Source of the DNA: Lachnospiraceae bacterium UBA2734
GTDB lineage: Bacteria; Bacillota; Clostridia; Lachnospirales; Lachnospiraceae
NCBI GenBank assembly: GCA_002353635.1
Contig: DEKA01000005.1
Span: 2,951-66,950, forward strand
Length of the DNA: 64,000 bases
Direction of reading: 5' to 3'
In this document: piece after piece, positions 8,777 to 18,071 of the stretch
How the letters are laid out: every line of letters begins with the position of its first letter
Position numbering within the stretch: the first letter of the stretch is position 1
The notes under the pieces: generated by a model
The model's database searches: none
Seen by the model: only the letters and a program-made list of their open reading frames with translations
Told to the model about the DNA's origin: nothing
Program-made: the position numbers and the translations under genes

Positions 8777-9676
8777 ATGAAACGTAAAAAAGTTCTTCTG
8801 CTCATCAACCTGAGCGCCGGTGTGGGATCGGCGAAGACCAAGATGACGTCGATTGTGACGGAGCTGGCAAGGCGCGGGTGCGAGGTCACCGTCTATCCCA
8901 TTATTCCGGAGATCGGGCTGACGTCCGAGAGAATTATCGCGGATACAGTGGGAAGATTTGATGTGATCGCCTGCTGCGGGGGAGACGGCACGCTCAACCA
9001 TGTCATCAACGGCATGCTGAACAACCATGTGACGGCGCCGATCGGCTATATTCCGTCCGGATCTACGAATGACTTTTCCCGCAACATTAACGGCGACCGG
9101 ACACTGGAGGAGCTCTGCAAGGTTATTGCAGGAGATGACCTGTTCATGTACGATGTCGGGAAGCTCCAGGACCGGTATTTTAACTACGTGGCGGGCTTTG
9201 GCGCCTTCACGAAGGTGAGCTATTCGACGGACCAGAACTGGAAGAACCTTCTGGGGTACGGCGCATATGTACTCAATTCCATCGCGACGCTCCCTGAGAA
9301 TTTGAGCCAGGACATCGGTGCCGTCATCACGCACGACGGCATAACGGAGAAGGGCGAGTATATCTTCTGCGGCGTCACGAATTCGACATCGATCGGCGGC
9401 ATGCAGACGAAGCTCCTCGACAAGGCGCAGCTCAACGACGGCAAGTTTGAGGTCATTCTGATCAGAAAGCCCAACAACCTGATCGAGCTCAACGGCATCA
9501 TTCAGGGACTGACATCCGGCAACACAAAGAACACATACGTGACGTCCTTTCAGACGAGCAGCATTACTTTCCACACGAATCAGCCGGTATCCTGGACAGT
9601 GGACGGGGAGTTCGGCGGAACGTATACCGATGCGCACATCGATATCGTGCCGTCAGCCATAAATATATGCGTATAA
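8777..9676 (+). CDS. Diacylglycerol kinase family lipid kinase
   Basis: A 299-residue soluble kinase of the DgkB/YegS family, which phosphorylates diacylglycerol or related lipids at the inner membrane face. The diagnostic nucleotide loop ACCGGDGTLNHVING is at about residues 69-83, followed by IGYIPSGSTNDFSRNI, and the C-terminal beta-sandwich end shows the PVSWTVDGE block. A GGGGATAG ribosome site precedes the start. Next to an LtaS-like enzyme it makes sense as the recycler of diacylglycerol released from phosphatidylglycerol, though the 128-base gap after that gene means co-transcription is only likely. Confidence 0.88.
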   Translation: MKRKKVLLLINLSAGVGSAKTKMTSIVTELARRGCEVTVYPIIPEIGLTSERIIADTVGRFDVIACCGGDGTLNHVINGMLNNHVTAPIGYIPSGSTNDFSRNINGDRTLEELCKVIAGDDLFMYDVGKLQDRYFNYVAGFGAFTKVSYSTDQNWKNLLGYGAYVLNSIATLPENLSQDIGAVITHDGITEKGEYIFCGVTNSTSIGGMQTKLLDKAQLNDGKFEVILIRKPNNLIELNGIIQGLTSGNTKNTYVTSFQTSSITFHTNQPVSWTVDGEFGGTYTDAHIDIVPSAINICV

Positions 9677-9701
9677 TTTACAAGCGGTGCAGAGGTTAAA
9701 A

Positions 9702-10682
9702 ATGTTATCAGTCGTTATTCCTGCATACAATGAGGAGGCCATGCTCCCAAAGACAGCGAAGGTGGTGGCACAGACGCTCGAGGGCGCGGACATTCCGTAC
9801 GAGATTATTTTTGTAAACGATGGGTCGAAGGACAACACGTGGCCGGAGATCCAGAAGGCAGCGGCAGACAATCCGCATGTGCGCGGCGCGTGCTTCTCCC
9901 GGAATTTCGGCAAGGAGTCGGCCGTCTTTGCAGGGCTCTCCGAGGCGGAGGGCGACTGTGTCGCCGTCATGGACTGCGACCTTCAGCATCCGCCGGCAAA
10001 ACTGGTTGAGATGTATCATCTCTGGCAGCAGGGGTATGAAGTGGTGGAGGGCGTGAAGACGTGCAGAGGGCAGGAGTCCGCGGCACACTCTTTCGCCGCG
10101 AAAATGTTCTATCGCCTCATCAGCAATGCGACGGGAATTGACATGTCGAACGCATCCGACTTCAAACTCCTTGACCGGAAGGCGGTGAACGTCCTGCTCA
10201 ATATGAAGGAGAAGAATGCATTCTTCCGCGCGCTCTCCTCTTGGGTGGGATTCCGCTCGACGCAGGTTCCGTTTGAGGTGCAGGAGAGAGAGGCAGGCCA
10301 GTCCAAGTGGTCCACGAAGTCTCTGATCAGATATGCGCTCTCGAACATCACCTCCTTCACAACGCTTCCCATGCAGATCGTGACGTTCCTTGGCGTGGTG
10401 ATGTTCATCATCATGATTCTGCAGGGAATTGAGGCCATTCACACTTATCTGATCGGCCAGGCGGCGTCGGGATTTACGACTGTGATTCTTCTGCTGCTGT
10501 TCATCGGCAGCATTATTATGATGAGCCTTGGTCTCATCGGCTACTATATCGCGCGGATCTTCGAGGAGGTTAAGGGACGCCCGAAGTTCATCATCCGCGA
10601 GAGAGCAGGGCAGGCAGATTTGGAGAAGGTGAAGGAGACAGACGCTTCCCGCGAGGAGACCTGCAGGAGAGATATAGGCTGA
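9702..10682 (+). CDS. GtrB-like polyprenyl-phosphate glycosyltransferase (GT2)
   Basis: GT2 enzymes of the GtrB/DPM1 class charge undecaprenyl phosphate with glucose or another hexose on the cytoplasmic side. The N terminus MLSVVIPAYNEE is typical, the metal motif is MDCDLQHPP, and two membrane segments lie at about residues 225-250 and 260-290, ending in the GLIGYYIARIFEEVKGRP signature. The ATG at 9702 is preferred over the GTG at 9687 because an AGAGG site lies six bases ahead. No GtrA flippase is seen, but a GtrII-like acceptor transferase occurs far downstream at 62082 and might use its product. Confidence 0.87.
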   Translation: MLSVVIPAYNEEAMLPKTAKVVAQTLEGADIPYEIIFVNDGSKDNTWPEIQKAAADNPHVRGACFSRNFGKESAVFAGLSEAEGDCVAVMDCDLQHPPAKLVEMYHLWQQGYEVVEGVKTCRGQESAAHSFAAKMFYRLISNATGIDMSNASDFKLLDRKAVNVLLNMKEKNAFFRALSSWVGFRSTQVPFEVQEREAGQSKWSTKSLIRYALSNITSFTTLPMQIVTFLGVVMFIIMILQGIEAIHTYLIGQAASGFTTVILLLLFIGSIIMMSLGLIGYYIARIFEEVKGRPKFIIRERAGQADLEKVKETDASREETCRRDIG

Positions 10683-10777
10683 GGTGCGGGTACAGAAACG
10701 CTGACAGACAGCAGAACGATACAGCAGTGAAGAGACAGCACAGGCAGGCTTTTATTTTCAGAAGAGGGAAACTGCAG

Positions 10778-10834
10778 ATGCTGCGCTTCTATACGACCCT
10801 TATTACTGACAATGAGAATAGAATATCACGCTGA
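10778..10834 (+). CDS. Possible 18-codon leader ORF overlapping the YdjC start
   Basis: ATG at 10778 follows AGAGGG at good spacing, and the frame closes at 10834, 20 bases inside the next gene, which itself lacks a recognisable ribosome site. The encoded peptide (MLRFYTTLITDNENRISR) shows no known motif. The arrangement would allow translational coupling or control by terminating ribosomes. It is only a reading of spacing and overlap. Confidence 0.3.
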   Translation: MLRFYTTLITDNENRISR

Positions 10835-11699
10835 CGACTACGGGCTGTTCCCGGAGCAGTCAAAGAGAATACTGGATACTTTTACGCATGGCGCACTGAA
10901 CGGCATCAGCATCATGCCCAACTCTCCTTATCTGGATGAGTGTATGGAGTGGATCAAGCCTTTCCGGGATCGAATCTCCATCACTGTTCATCTGAATTTC
11001 GTCGAGGGAAGGGCGCTCACACCGAAGGAGGAGATCCCGGATCTTGTGGATGAGATGGGAAATTTCAACATCTCCTTTGGCAGAATGCTGCTCGCTTCCT
11101 ACAATCCCTTTGTCCGGAAGCGCTATTTCGAAGAGATTACAAAGGAGGTGCGGGCACAGATCCGGAAGTGTCTGCCTTATTTTGAAAACGGACCGGAGGG
11201 CGGAATCCGCCTGGACGGCCATGTGCACTATCAGATGATTCCTCTCTTGTTCGATGCCATCGCGCGGGTGATCAGAGAGGATTCGCTGCACGTTGTTTTC
11301 ATCAGAATTCCTCGCGAGAATATGGCGCTGTACCGGCGTCATGAAGCGGAGATTGATCCGCTTGAGAAGATCAACAAGGTGAAGGTTCTGGTGCTCAATG
11401 CGCTTGCGCGCAGGAACCGGAGAAAATACCCGGCGCTGTTCGCGCAGATCGAACCTTATGATTTTATGGGAGTTGCAATGTCCGGCCATATGTCGGAGCA
11501 CAATGTGGCACCTCTTCTGCAGGATGCGGTGAAGACCGCAGAGAAAGAGGGACGGAATCTGGAGGTTCTCTTTCATCCGGGGGCTGTGTTCGAGCCGGAG
11601 GATGCAGCGGAGCTGACAAGTGCCGATGATCTCCATTTCCTTACGTCACAGTGGCGGACAAGAGAAGCCGAGACGCTGCGTGCGTTCGGCAGCAGGTGA
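10812..11699 (+). CDS. YdjC/ChbG-type carbohydrate deacetylase
   Basis: A 295-residue protein of the YdjC-like family, TIM-barrel metal enzymes that remove acetyl groups from N-acetylated sugars or glycolipids (ChbG, HpnK). The metal-binding HADDYG block is at residues 6-11, the substrate strand ITVHLNFVEGR follows near residue 58, RLDGHVHYQMIP near 135 supplies further metal histidines, and LFHPG lies near the C terminus. In this locus it probably deacetylates a lipid-linked HexNAc. The start has poor ribosome-binding context and may be coupled to the short upstream frame. It abuts the glycosylphosphotransferase gene with three bases between. Confidence 0.82.
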   Translation: MRIEYHADDYGLFPEQSKRILDTFTHGALNGISIMPNSPYLDECMEWIKPFRDRISITVHLNFVEGRALTPKEEIPDLVDEMGNFNISFGRMLLASYNPFVRKRYFEEITKEVRAQIRKCLPYFENGPEGGIRLDGHVHYQMIPLLFDAIARVIREDSLHVVFIRIPRENMALYRRHEAEIDPLEKINKVKVLVLNALARRNRRKYPALFAQIEPYDFMGVAMSGHMSEHNVAPLLQDAVKTAEKEGRNLEVLFHPGAVFEPEDAAELTSADDLHFLTSQWRTREAETLRAFGSR

Positions 11700-11702
11700 G
11701 CA

Positions 11703-13154
11703 ATGTACAGAAAAAGATTTCGCGGGTGGGCCAAGCACCTGGACTTTATCATACTGGATATACTATCTCTGGCGGCGTCGTTTGCCCTGGGCTTTGTGGT
11801 GCGCCCTGGAAGAGTCAATCTGATGCGGGGACAGCTCTACCGCAACATGCTCTTTATCATTCTCCTCATCGACCTCGTGGTGATTCTCTTTGCCGGCACC
11901 TTCAAAAACGTACTGAAGAGGGGAATTCTCTCTGAGGCGGCTGCCTCGGTCCGGCAGGCAGTTTATGTCGGCGTTTTCGGCGTTTTCTATCTCTACCTGA
12001 TCCACAGCAGCGGCGCATACTCCCGTTTTGCCTACATGTCCATGATGGTCATCTATGCGGGCCTTTCTTTTGCCGTTCGTTCTCTTTGGAAGAGCTTCCT
12101 CCATCGGAAAATGGAGGAGGGCGGAAAGATACAGCTCTTTATTGTGACGACGTCTGACCGGATTCCGTTCATCAAGGAAAATATCCTCGACCGGAACTAC
12201 CAGATGTATCACTTCAGTGCGGCGGCGATCATTGACAGAGATATGAAAGGGACAGAGTTCTACGGCGTGCCGGTTGCGGCAGATCAGGATACGCTGATCG
12301 ATTATCTCACGCGCAACTGGGTGGACGAGGTGCTCTTTGATATCGCATCGGCAGAGGATTTCCCGAAAGAACTCATCAATGAAGTGATCAACATGGGGAT
12401 CACGGTACATCTCACCCTGCAGAAGCTCATTGATATGGAGGGCGGTGAGAAATCGATTGAGAAGGTGGGGACATGTCCTGTGATCACGGCGAGCATCGCC
12501 GAGGTCAATCCGGGCGAATATCTCATCAAAAGGATAACGGATATTGTCGGGAGCGTTATCGGGTGTGCGATCACGCTTGTCCTCACTGTCATTCTGGGAC
12601 CTCTCATCTATATTGCATCGCCGGGGCCCATATTCTTCCACCAGACGAGAATAGGGCAGAATGGCCGCAAGTTTGAGATGTACAAGTTCCGCAGCATGTA
12701 TCCGGACGCCGAGGAGAGGAAGAAGGAGCTGATGCGGGAGAACGGCCTCAAGGAAGGGCAGATGTTCAAGATGAAGTACGATCCCCGTATTATCGGCTGC
12801 CGGAAGCTCCCGGACGGCACGATCAAAAGGGGAATCGGGAACTTTATCCGCGACACTTCTCTGGATGAATTCCCCCAGTTCTTCAATGTGCTGAAGGGAG
12901 ATATGTCCCTCGTAGGCACAAGGCCCCCGACCGTCGACGAGTGGGAGCAGTACAATCCCTATCACAGAAGCCGCATGTCGGTCCGCCCCGGCATCACGGG
13001 AATCTGGCAGGTGGAGGGGCGCGGAAAGGTGCTGGACTTCGATGATGTCGCGCGGATGGACCGCGAATATATCGAGCACTGGAGCATCGGCCTCGATATC
13101 CGGATACTCTGCCGCACCGTGTATGTGGTCATCACACGCAGAGGAGCCATGTGA
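11703..13154 (+). CDS. Polyprenyl glycosylphosphotransferase (WbaP/CpsE-like), initiating transferase
   Basis: This enzyme class starts repeat-unit synthesis by moving a sugar-1-phosphate from a nucleotide sugar to undecaprenyl phosphate. Residues 1-125 form about four membrane segments, 140-250 form a Rossmann-like soluble domain, and the catalytic bacterial-sugar-transferase domain starts near Lys276 (KRITDIVGSVIG) with FHQTRIGQNGRKFEMYKFR, then DEFPQFFNVLKGDMSLVG and PGITGIWQVEGR. Length (483) is normal. It is the only complete initiator in the window, so it likely begins the main polysaccharide. A 241-base gap with a stem-loop separates it from the GDP-fucose genes. Confidence 0.92.
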   Translation: MYRKRFRGWAKHLDFIILDILSLAASFALGFVVRPGRVNLMRGQLYRNMLFIILLIDLVVILFAGTFKNVLKRGILSEAAASVRQAVYVGVFGVFYLYLIHSSGAYSRFAYMSMMVIYAGLSFAVRSLWKSFLHRKMEEGGKIQLFIVTTSDRIPFIKENILDRNYQMYHFSAAAIIDRDMKGTEFYGVPVAADQDTLIDYLTRNWVDEVLFDIASAEDFPKELINEVINMGITVHLTLQKLIDMEGGEKSIEKVGTCPVITASIAEVNPGEYLIKRITDIVGSVIGCAITLVLTVILGPLIYIASPGPIFFHQTRIGQNGRKFEMYKFRSMYPDAEERKKELMRENGLKEGQMFKMKYDPRIIGCRKLPDGTIKRGIGNFIRDTSLDEFPQFFNVLKGDMSLVGTRPPTVDEWEQYNPYHRSRMSVRPGITGIWQVEGRGKVLDFDDVARMDREYIEHWSIGLDIRILCRTVYVVITRRGAM

Positions 13155-13335
13155 ACCGCAAGGTGGCGGAGCGATCCGCGGCAGTTCAAATCATCGTAAA
13201 TGGAAAGCCAGGCACGGGGTGCATCCGCGTTTACGCGGGAATGCGTCAGTATCCGGCTTTACGTTCTGCAATTTGACCGCAGGGCCCCGTATGGTTATCA
13301 TAGGGTAGCTGGATTACTGTTTTCGAACATGTAAT

Positions 13336-13365
13336 TGTTCAGCACCGGAGATATGGTGCTGAACA
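13336..13365. repeat. Perfect GTTCAG-family hairpin
   Basis: TGTTCAGCACC (13336-13346) pairs perfectly with GGTGCTGAACA (13355-13365) around the loop GGAGATAT. It is the shortest and most perfect member of the family seen at 1098 and 18004. It lies 30 bases upstream of gmd, and a further GAACA-n6-TGTTC inverted repeat overlaps its left arm. Confidence 0.7.
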
Positions 13366-13395
13366 GATATCCGTACAGTATGAATTGAGGTTGAT

Positions 13396-14457
13396 ATGGC
13401 AAAAAAAGCTTTAATCACAGGCATCACGGGACAGGACGGCTCTTTTCTCGCAGAGTTCCTCCTGGACAAGGGATATGAGGTGCACGGCATAACAAGAAGG
13501 TCGTCCATCTCCAATACGGGCAGGATCGACCATCTCCTGGAGGCGGGAACGATCACCATTCATGACGGCGATCTCTCCGATTCGTCCTCTTTGATCCGCA
13601 TCATTGGCGAAGTACAGCCGGATGAGATCTACAACCTTGCGGCGCAGTCACACGTGCAGGTCTCCTTCGATGTGCCCGAGTACTCGGGAGATGTGGATGC
13701 ATTGGGTGTTCTGCGCATTCTCGAGGCTGTCCGGATCTGCGGTCTTGCCAAAAAGACAAGGATTTATCAGGCCTCCACATCGGAGCTCTTCGGCAAGGTT
13801 GAGGAAGTGCCGCAGAGGGAGACGACGCCGTTCCATCCCTACAGTCCCTATGCCGTAGCGAAGCAGTACGGCTTCTGGATGGTAAAGGAGTACCGCGAGG
13901 CATATGGAATGTTCGCTGTTAACGGTATCCTGTTCAACCATGAGTCGGAGAGGCGGGGCGAGAATTTCGTCACAAGGAAAATAACGCTCGCCGCAGGACG
14001 CATCGCAGAGGGCCTGCAGGATCACCTCGAGCTCGGCAATATGGACTCGAAGAGGGACTGGGGCTACGCAAAAGACTACGTGGAGTGCATGTGGCTGATC
14101 ATGCAGCAGCCTGAACCGGACGATTTTGTCATCGCCACCGGCGAGCAGCACACAGTGCAGGACTTTACTGATAAGGCTTTCCGTGAGAACGGCATTACGC
14201 TCCGCTGGGAGGGCACCGGGATAGACAAGAAGGCATATGATGCGAAGAGCGGAAGGCTTCTTGTCTGCACGAATCCCAAATGGTACCGTCCCACAGATGT
14301 GGACAATCTTTGGGGAGATCCCACCAAGGCAAAGACTGTTCTTGGTTGGAATCCGCAGAAGACGACATATGAGGAGCTGATTCACATTATGGCAGTGCAT
14401 GACAGGAAACTGGCAAAGAAGGAAAAGGCGCTGCGGGAAGCGGATTCGAACCTCTGA
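13396..14457 (+). CDS. gmd: GDP-mannose 4,6-dehydratase
   Basis: Gmd converts GDP-D-mannose to GDP-4-keto-6-deoxy-D-mannose, the first committed step to GDP-L-fucose. The extended-SDR protein has the NAD(P) loop [14 protein letters not shown] near residue 7, the [13 protein letters not shown] block, the catalytic tyrosine-lysine pair in YAVAKQY, and [15 protein letters not shown], which is characteristic of the family. Length (353) is normal. GAGG precedes the ATG at six bases. The partners fcl, manC and manA follow in order. Confidence 0.96.
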   Translation: MAKKALITGITGQDGSFLAEFLLDKGYEVHGITRRSSISNTGRIDHLLEAGTITIHDGDLSDSSSLIRIIGEVQPDEIYNLAAQSHVQVSFDVPEYSGDVDALGVLRILEAVRICGLAKKTRIYQASTSELFGKVEEVPQRETTPFHPYSPYAVAKQYGFWMVKEYREAYGMFAVNGILFNHESERRGENFVTRKITLAAGRIAEGLQDHLELGNMDSKRDWGYAKDYVECMWLIMQQPEPDDFVIATGEQHTVQDFTDKAFRENGITLRWEGTGIDKKAYDAKSGRLLVCTNPKWYRPTDVDNLWGDPTKAKTVLGWNPQKTTYEELIHIMAVHDRKLAKKEKALREADSNL

Positions 14458-14544
14458 AGACACGGTATTGTTAAAAGCAATCAGAAGTACTGTTGTATTT
14501 AAAGAACGGAGCTGCCTTTTGCGGCAGCAGAAAGAAGATTTGCA

Positions 14545-15528
14545 ATGAGTGAAATTCCGGAAGAATACAGATCAAAGCAGCCGCCCATGCCCAAGGACGC
14601 AAAGATTTATGTGGCAGGACACCGCGGCATGGTGGGCTCTGCCATTGTCCGCGAACTGAACAGACAGGGGTATACGAACATTGTCACGAGGACGCACAAG
14701 GAACTGGATCTGTGCAGACAGGACGCAGTAGAGGATTTCTTCGCACAGGAGAAGCCCGACTATGTTTTCCTTGCAGCAGCTAAGGTCGGCGGCATTGTCG
14801 CCAACCAGGAGGCACTCGCGGACTTCATGTACCAGAACATGATCCTCGAGATGAATGTGATCCACTCTGCCTGGCAGAACAATGTGAAGAAGTTTGAGTT
14901 CCTCGGCAGCTCCTGCATCTATCCCAGAATGGCACCGCAGCCTATGAAGGAGTCCTGCCTCCTCACATCTTCTCTGGAGAAGACGAATGAGGCCTATGCA
15001 CTTGCGAAGATCTCCGGTCTCAAGTACTGTGAGTTCTTAAACCGCCAGTACGGCACGGACTACATCAGCGTTATGCCCACAAACCTTTATGGGCCGAACG
15101 ATAACTATCATCCGACGCACAGCCACGTTCTGCCGGCCCTGATCAGGAGGTTCCATGAGGCAAAGGTACAGAATCTTCCTTATGTAACCTGCTGGGGAGA
15201 CGGCTCGCCTCTGCGTGAGTTCCTGTACGTGGATGACCTCGCCAACCTCTGCGTGTTCCTCATGAACAACTACAGCGGCAATGAGACGGTCAACGCGGGC
15301 ACCGGTAAAGAGTGTACGATCAAGGAACTGACAGAGCGCGTGGCAAGGATTGTCGGTTATAAAGGAGAGATCCGCTGGGATCCCTCAAAGCCGAACGGAA
15401 CGCCCAGAAAGCTCCTCGACATTTCTAAGTCGAAGGCCATGGGATGGGCACCGAAGACGAGTCTTGATGAGGGAATCCGACTGACTTATGAGGACTTCCT
15501 GCATAATCCGATGCGCGCGGAGCGATGA
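14545..15528 (+). CDS. fcl: GDP-L-fucose synthase
   Basis: Fcl epimerises and reduces GDP-4-keto-6-deoxymannose to GDP-L-fucose using NADPH. The SDR loop is VAGHRGMVGSAI, followed by ELDLC and the family block VFLAAAKVGGI; LGSSCIYPRMAPQPMKE and the YALAKISGLK tyrosine-lysine pair are present, as is PTNLYGPNDNY. An N-terminal stretch of about 20 residues precedes the Rossmann fold. Directly follows gmd (87-base gap) and precedes manC, giving a complete GDP-fucose branch. Confidence 0.95.
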   Translation: MSEIPEEYRSKQPPMPKDAKIYVAGHRGMVGSAIVRELNRQGYTNIVTRTHKELDLCRQDAVEDFFAQEKPDYVFLAAAKVGGIVANQEALADFMYQNMILEMNVIHSAWQNNVKKFEFLGSSCIYPRMAPQPMKESCLLTSSLEKTNEAYALAKISGLKYCEFLNRQYGTDYISVMPTNLYGPNDNYHPTHSHVLPALIRRFHEAKVQNLPYVTCWGDGSPLREFLYVDDLANLCVFLMNNYSGNETVNAGTGKECTIKELTERVARIVGYKGEIRWDPSKPNGTPRKLLDISKSKAMGWAPKTSLDEGIRLTYEDFLHNPMRAER

Positions 15529-15538
15529 AGGTGTTATT

Positions 15539-16855
15539 ATGCACATTATTCTGCTGAGCGGCGGCTCCGGAAAGAGGCTCTGGCCCCTGTCCAACGATAT
15601 CCGCTCCAAACAGTTCATCAAAATTTTCAGAAGAGAAGACGGCACCTACGAGTCCATGGTACAGAGGATGTACCGCCAGATCCGGAAGGTGGACCGCGAT
15701 GCAACGGTGACGATCGCGACGGCGAAGTCGCAGGTGTCGCAGCTGCGCAACCAGTTGGGAGATGATATCTCCATTTCGCTGGAGCCGTGCCGGAGAGATA
15801 CTTTTCCGGCCATTGTGCTGGCCACGGCCTATCTTCGGGATGTGGAGCATGTGGACGAAAGTGAGCCTGTCGTCGTCTGCCCGGTAGATCCGTATGTGGG
15901 CGATGGGTATTTTGAGGCGTTAAAGCGCCTCTCTGATCTCGCCGCGCAGGGAAAAGCCAATCTCACGGTCATGGGCATAGAGCCCACGTACCCCTCTGAG
16001 AAGTACGGCTATGTCATCCCTGTGACGAAGGACCAGGTCAGCAGAGTCTCCACCTTCCACGAGAAGCCGGATGTGGAAACCGCAAAGAGATATATCAGTG
16101 AAGGGGCCCTCTGGAATGCCGGCGTCTTCGCCTATAAAATCGGATATGTGCTGCAGAAGGCAAGAGAGCTGATGCAGTTCGCAGACTACGATGAGCTGTT
16201 CTCGAGATATGAATCCCTGAAGAAGATCAGCTTCGACTACGCGGTGTGCGAGCACGAGGAGAACATCCAGGTGCTGCGCTACGCCGGCGAGTGGAAGGAC
16301 ATGGGCACCTGGAATACGCTGACCGAGGCGATGACAGAACCTGTGATTGGCAAAGGAACGCTCAATGACAGGTGCACGAATGTGAATGTTGTCAATGAGC
16401 TGGATGTACCCGTCCTTGTCATGGGGCTGCAGAACGCCGTTGTGGCGGCGAGCCCGGAAGGCATCCTTGTCTCGGACAAGGAGCAGTCCAGCTACATCAA
16501 GCCCTTTGTGGATGCGATGGACCAGCAGGTCATGTTCGCAGAGAAGTCCTGGGGAAGTTTCCAGGTGCTGGACGTCGAGAAGGAGAGTCTGACCATTCTG
16601 GTGACCTTGAAGCCGGGACACGGCATGAACTACCACGCTCATCAGCACAGGGATGAGGTATGGAACATCATCTCCGGCACAGGCACCACAATTGTGGACG
16701 GCATGGAGCAGAAGGTCAGACCCGGCGATGTCATCACGATGCAGGCGGGATGCCGGCACACCATCATGGCAGACGATTCGGAGCTGAAGGTGATCGAGGT
16801 ACAGCTGGGCAAGTCCATCTCTGTGCACGATAAGATCAAGTATGAGCTGGAGTGA
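15539..16855 (+). CDS. manC: Mannose-1-phosphate guanylyltransferase, bifunctional-type ManC with C-terminal cupin
   Basis: Makes GDP-mannose from mannose-1-phosphate and GTP. The nucleotidyl loop LSGGSGKRLWPLSN is at the N terminus and FHEKP supplies the sugar-phosphate site. The C-terminal third carries a cupin (HYHAH-like NYHAHQHRDEVW) as in two-domain GMP-PMI proteins that can also isomerise mannose-6-phosphate. The ATG at 15539 was chosen over an earlier in-frame ATG because GAAGGTG lies at correct spacing and the family N terminus begins exactly there; the earlier start would overlap fcl. A separate manA follows, so the isomerase activity would be redundant. Confidence 0.93.
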   Translation: MHIILLSGGSGKRLWPLSNDIRSKQFIKIFRREDGTYESMVQRMYRQIRKVDRDATVTIATAKSQVSQLRNQLGDDISISLEPCRRDTFPAIVLATAYLRDVEHVDESEPVVVCPVDPYVGDGYFEALKRLSDLAAQGKANLTVMGIEPTYPSEKYGYVIPVTKDQVSRVSTFHEKPDVETAKRYISEGALWNAGVFAYKIGYVLQKARELMQFADYDELFSRYESLKKISFDYAVCEHEENIQVLRYAGEWKDMGTWNTLTEAMTEPVIGKGTLNDRCTNVNVVNELDVPVLVMGLQNAVVAASPEGILVSDKEQSSYIKPFVDAMDQQVMFAEKSWGSFQVLDVEKESLTILVTLKPGHGMNYHAHQHRDEVWNIISGTGTTIVDGMEQKVRPGDVITMQAGCRHTIMADDSELKVIEVQLGKSISVHDKIKYELE

Positions 16856-16955
16856 GATACCATTTTGAGTGGGTATTCTGTTCGCCGGCCGCTGAATCAG
16901 TACGTCTTTGCCGGTGCAGCGCCTGCTGAACAGATTTGTTTTCGAAAGAGAGTGT

Positions 16956-17978
16956 ATGTCGGAACAGAAGGCACAACTGAATGCTCCGTTTCTGCTGGAT
17001 CCGGCAGGCAAGGATTACATCTGGGGCGGGAGGCGTCTGAAGGACGATTTTTCAAAAAATCTGGATCTCACGCCGCTTGCGGAGACATGGGAGTGCTCAA
17101 CGCACCCGGACGGCCCGGCAAGGGCGGCCTCAGGTCCGTTTAAGGGGGAGCTTCTGCAGGATATCCTTCGGGAGCACCAGGAGTTTTTCGGCACACATCC
17201 AAGTGCCAATCCGGATATACAGACGCAGAACGGAGAGCTTCCCGTTCTGATCAAGTTCATCGACGCGAAGAGAGACCTCTCCGTGCAGGTGCATCCGGAT
17301 GACGACTATGCAAGGACGCATGAAAACGGGGCGCTCGGCAAGAGTGAGATGTGGTACGTCGTGGATGCGACGCCGACGGCACATCTGATTTACGGCTTCA
17401 ACAGAGACATGGACCGGGAAAGTGTCCTGCGTGCCCTGGATGACGGCAGTATAGAGAAGTATCTGCAGAAGGTTCCGGTACAGAAGGGCGATGTCTTCTA
17501 TATCCAGTCGGGCACAGTACACGCAATCTGTGCCGGCGCCCTTGTCGTGGAAGTGCAGGAGAGCTCGAATCTGACCTACCGGCTGTACGACTATCACAGA
17601 AAGGGAAAAGACGGGAAGGAGCGGCCGCTCCACATAGCAAAGGCTCTGGACGTTGCGAATCTGAAGGGATCCGCGCAGCCAAGGCAGCCTATGCACGTGC
17701 TGCGCTATCATCCCGGCATCGCTTCAGAGTTTCTCTGCCGGTGCAAATATTTTGAGGTGGAACACATTCTCCTTAATACAGAGAGAATACGGCCGATGGC
17801 CTCCTACAAAAGCAGTGCAACATCATTTGAAGTTCTTATTGTCACTGACGGCTGCGGCATGTTAATGTGGAATTCGGAGAGCCTTCCGTTTTTCCGCGGA
17901 GATACCTTTTTTGTTCCGGCGGACTCGCCGGAGATTCATATCCATGGAAAGGCGGAGCTGCTGCGCGTCACCTGCTGA
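16956..17978 (+). CDS. manA: Class I mannose-6-phosphate isomerase
   Basis: Interconverts fructose-6-phosphate and mannose-6-phosphate with a zinc ion in a cupin fold. The YIWGG block near the start, VQVHPDDDYA (metal histidine), GKSEMWYVVDA and PSGTVHA-like QSGTVHAI are all visible. Length 340 fits the short Firmicute form. The ATG at 16956 is preferred to a GTG 16 codons upstream because it has a GAGAG ribosome site and matches the family N terminus. Together with manC, gmd and fcl it gives the full route from central metabolism to GDP-fucose except for the phosphomannomutase. Confidence 0.93.
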   Translation: MSEQKAQLNAPFLLDPAGKDYIWGGRRLKDDFSKNLDLTPLAETWECSTHPDGPARAASGPFKGELLQDILREHQEFFGTHPSANPDIQTQNGELPVLIKFIDAKRDLSVQVHPDDDYARTHENGALGKSEMWYVVDATPTAHLIYGFNRDMDRESVLRALDDGSIEKYLQKVPVQKGDVFYIQSGTVHAICAGALVVEVQESSNLTYRLYDYHRKGKDGKERPLHIAKALDVANLKGSAQPRQPMHVLRYHPGIASEFLCRCKYFEVEHILLNTERIRPMASYKSSATSFEVLIVTDGCGMLMWNSESLPFFRGDTFFVPADSPEIHIHGKAELLRVTC

Positions 17979-18003
17979 GAACATAAGACACATACAGCTG
18001 TCT

Positions 18004-18053
18004 GGCACCTCCTCCCGAATTGCTCCAAAGATGTCGAGGGGTGCTGAACAATT
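18004..18053. repeat. Dispersed ~50-base stem-loop element, copy 2 (inverted)
   Basis: Read on the minus strand this copy runs ATTGTTCAGCACCCC, an 11-base spacer, then GGAGCAATTCG, matching copy 1 at 1098-1146 over both blocks. On the plus strand GGCACCTCC (18004-18012) pairs in part with GGGGTGC (18038-18044). It lies between manA and the radical SAM gene, only about 20 bases ahead of the latter's start. Confidence 0.6.
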
Positions 18054-18071
18054 ATCATATAGGAATCGAAT

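Noticed and set aside
11763..13079. 438-codon minus-strand frame opposite the initiating transferase
   Set aside because: Shadow of a well-supported gene; no ribosome site or family match.
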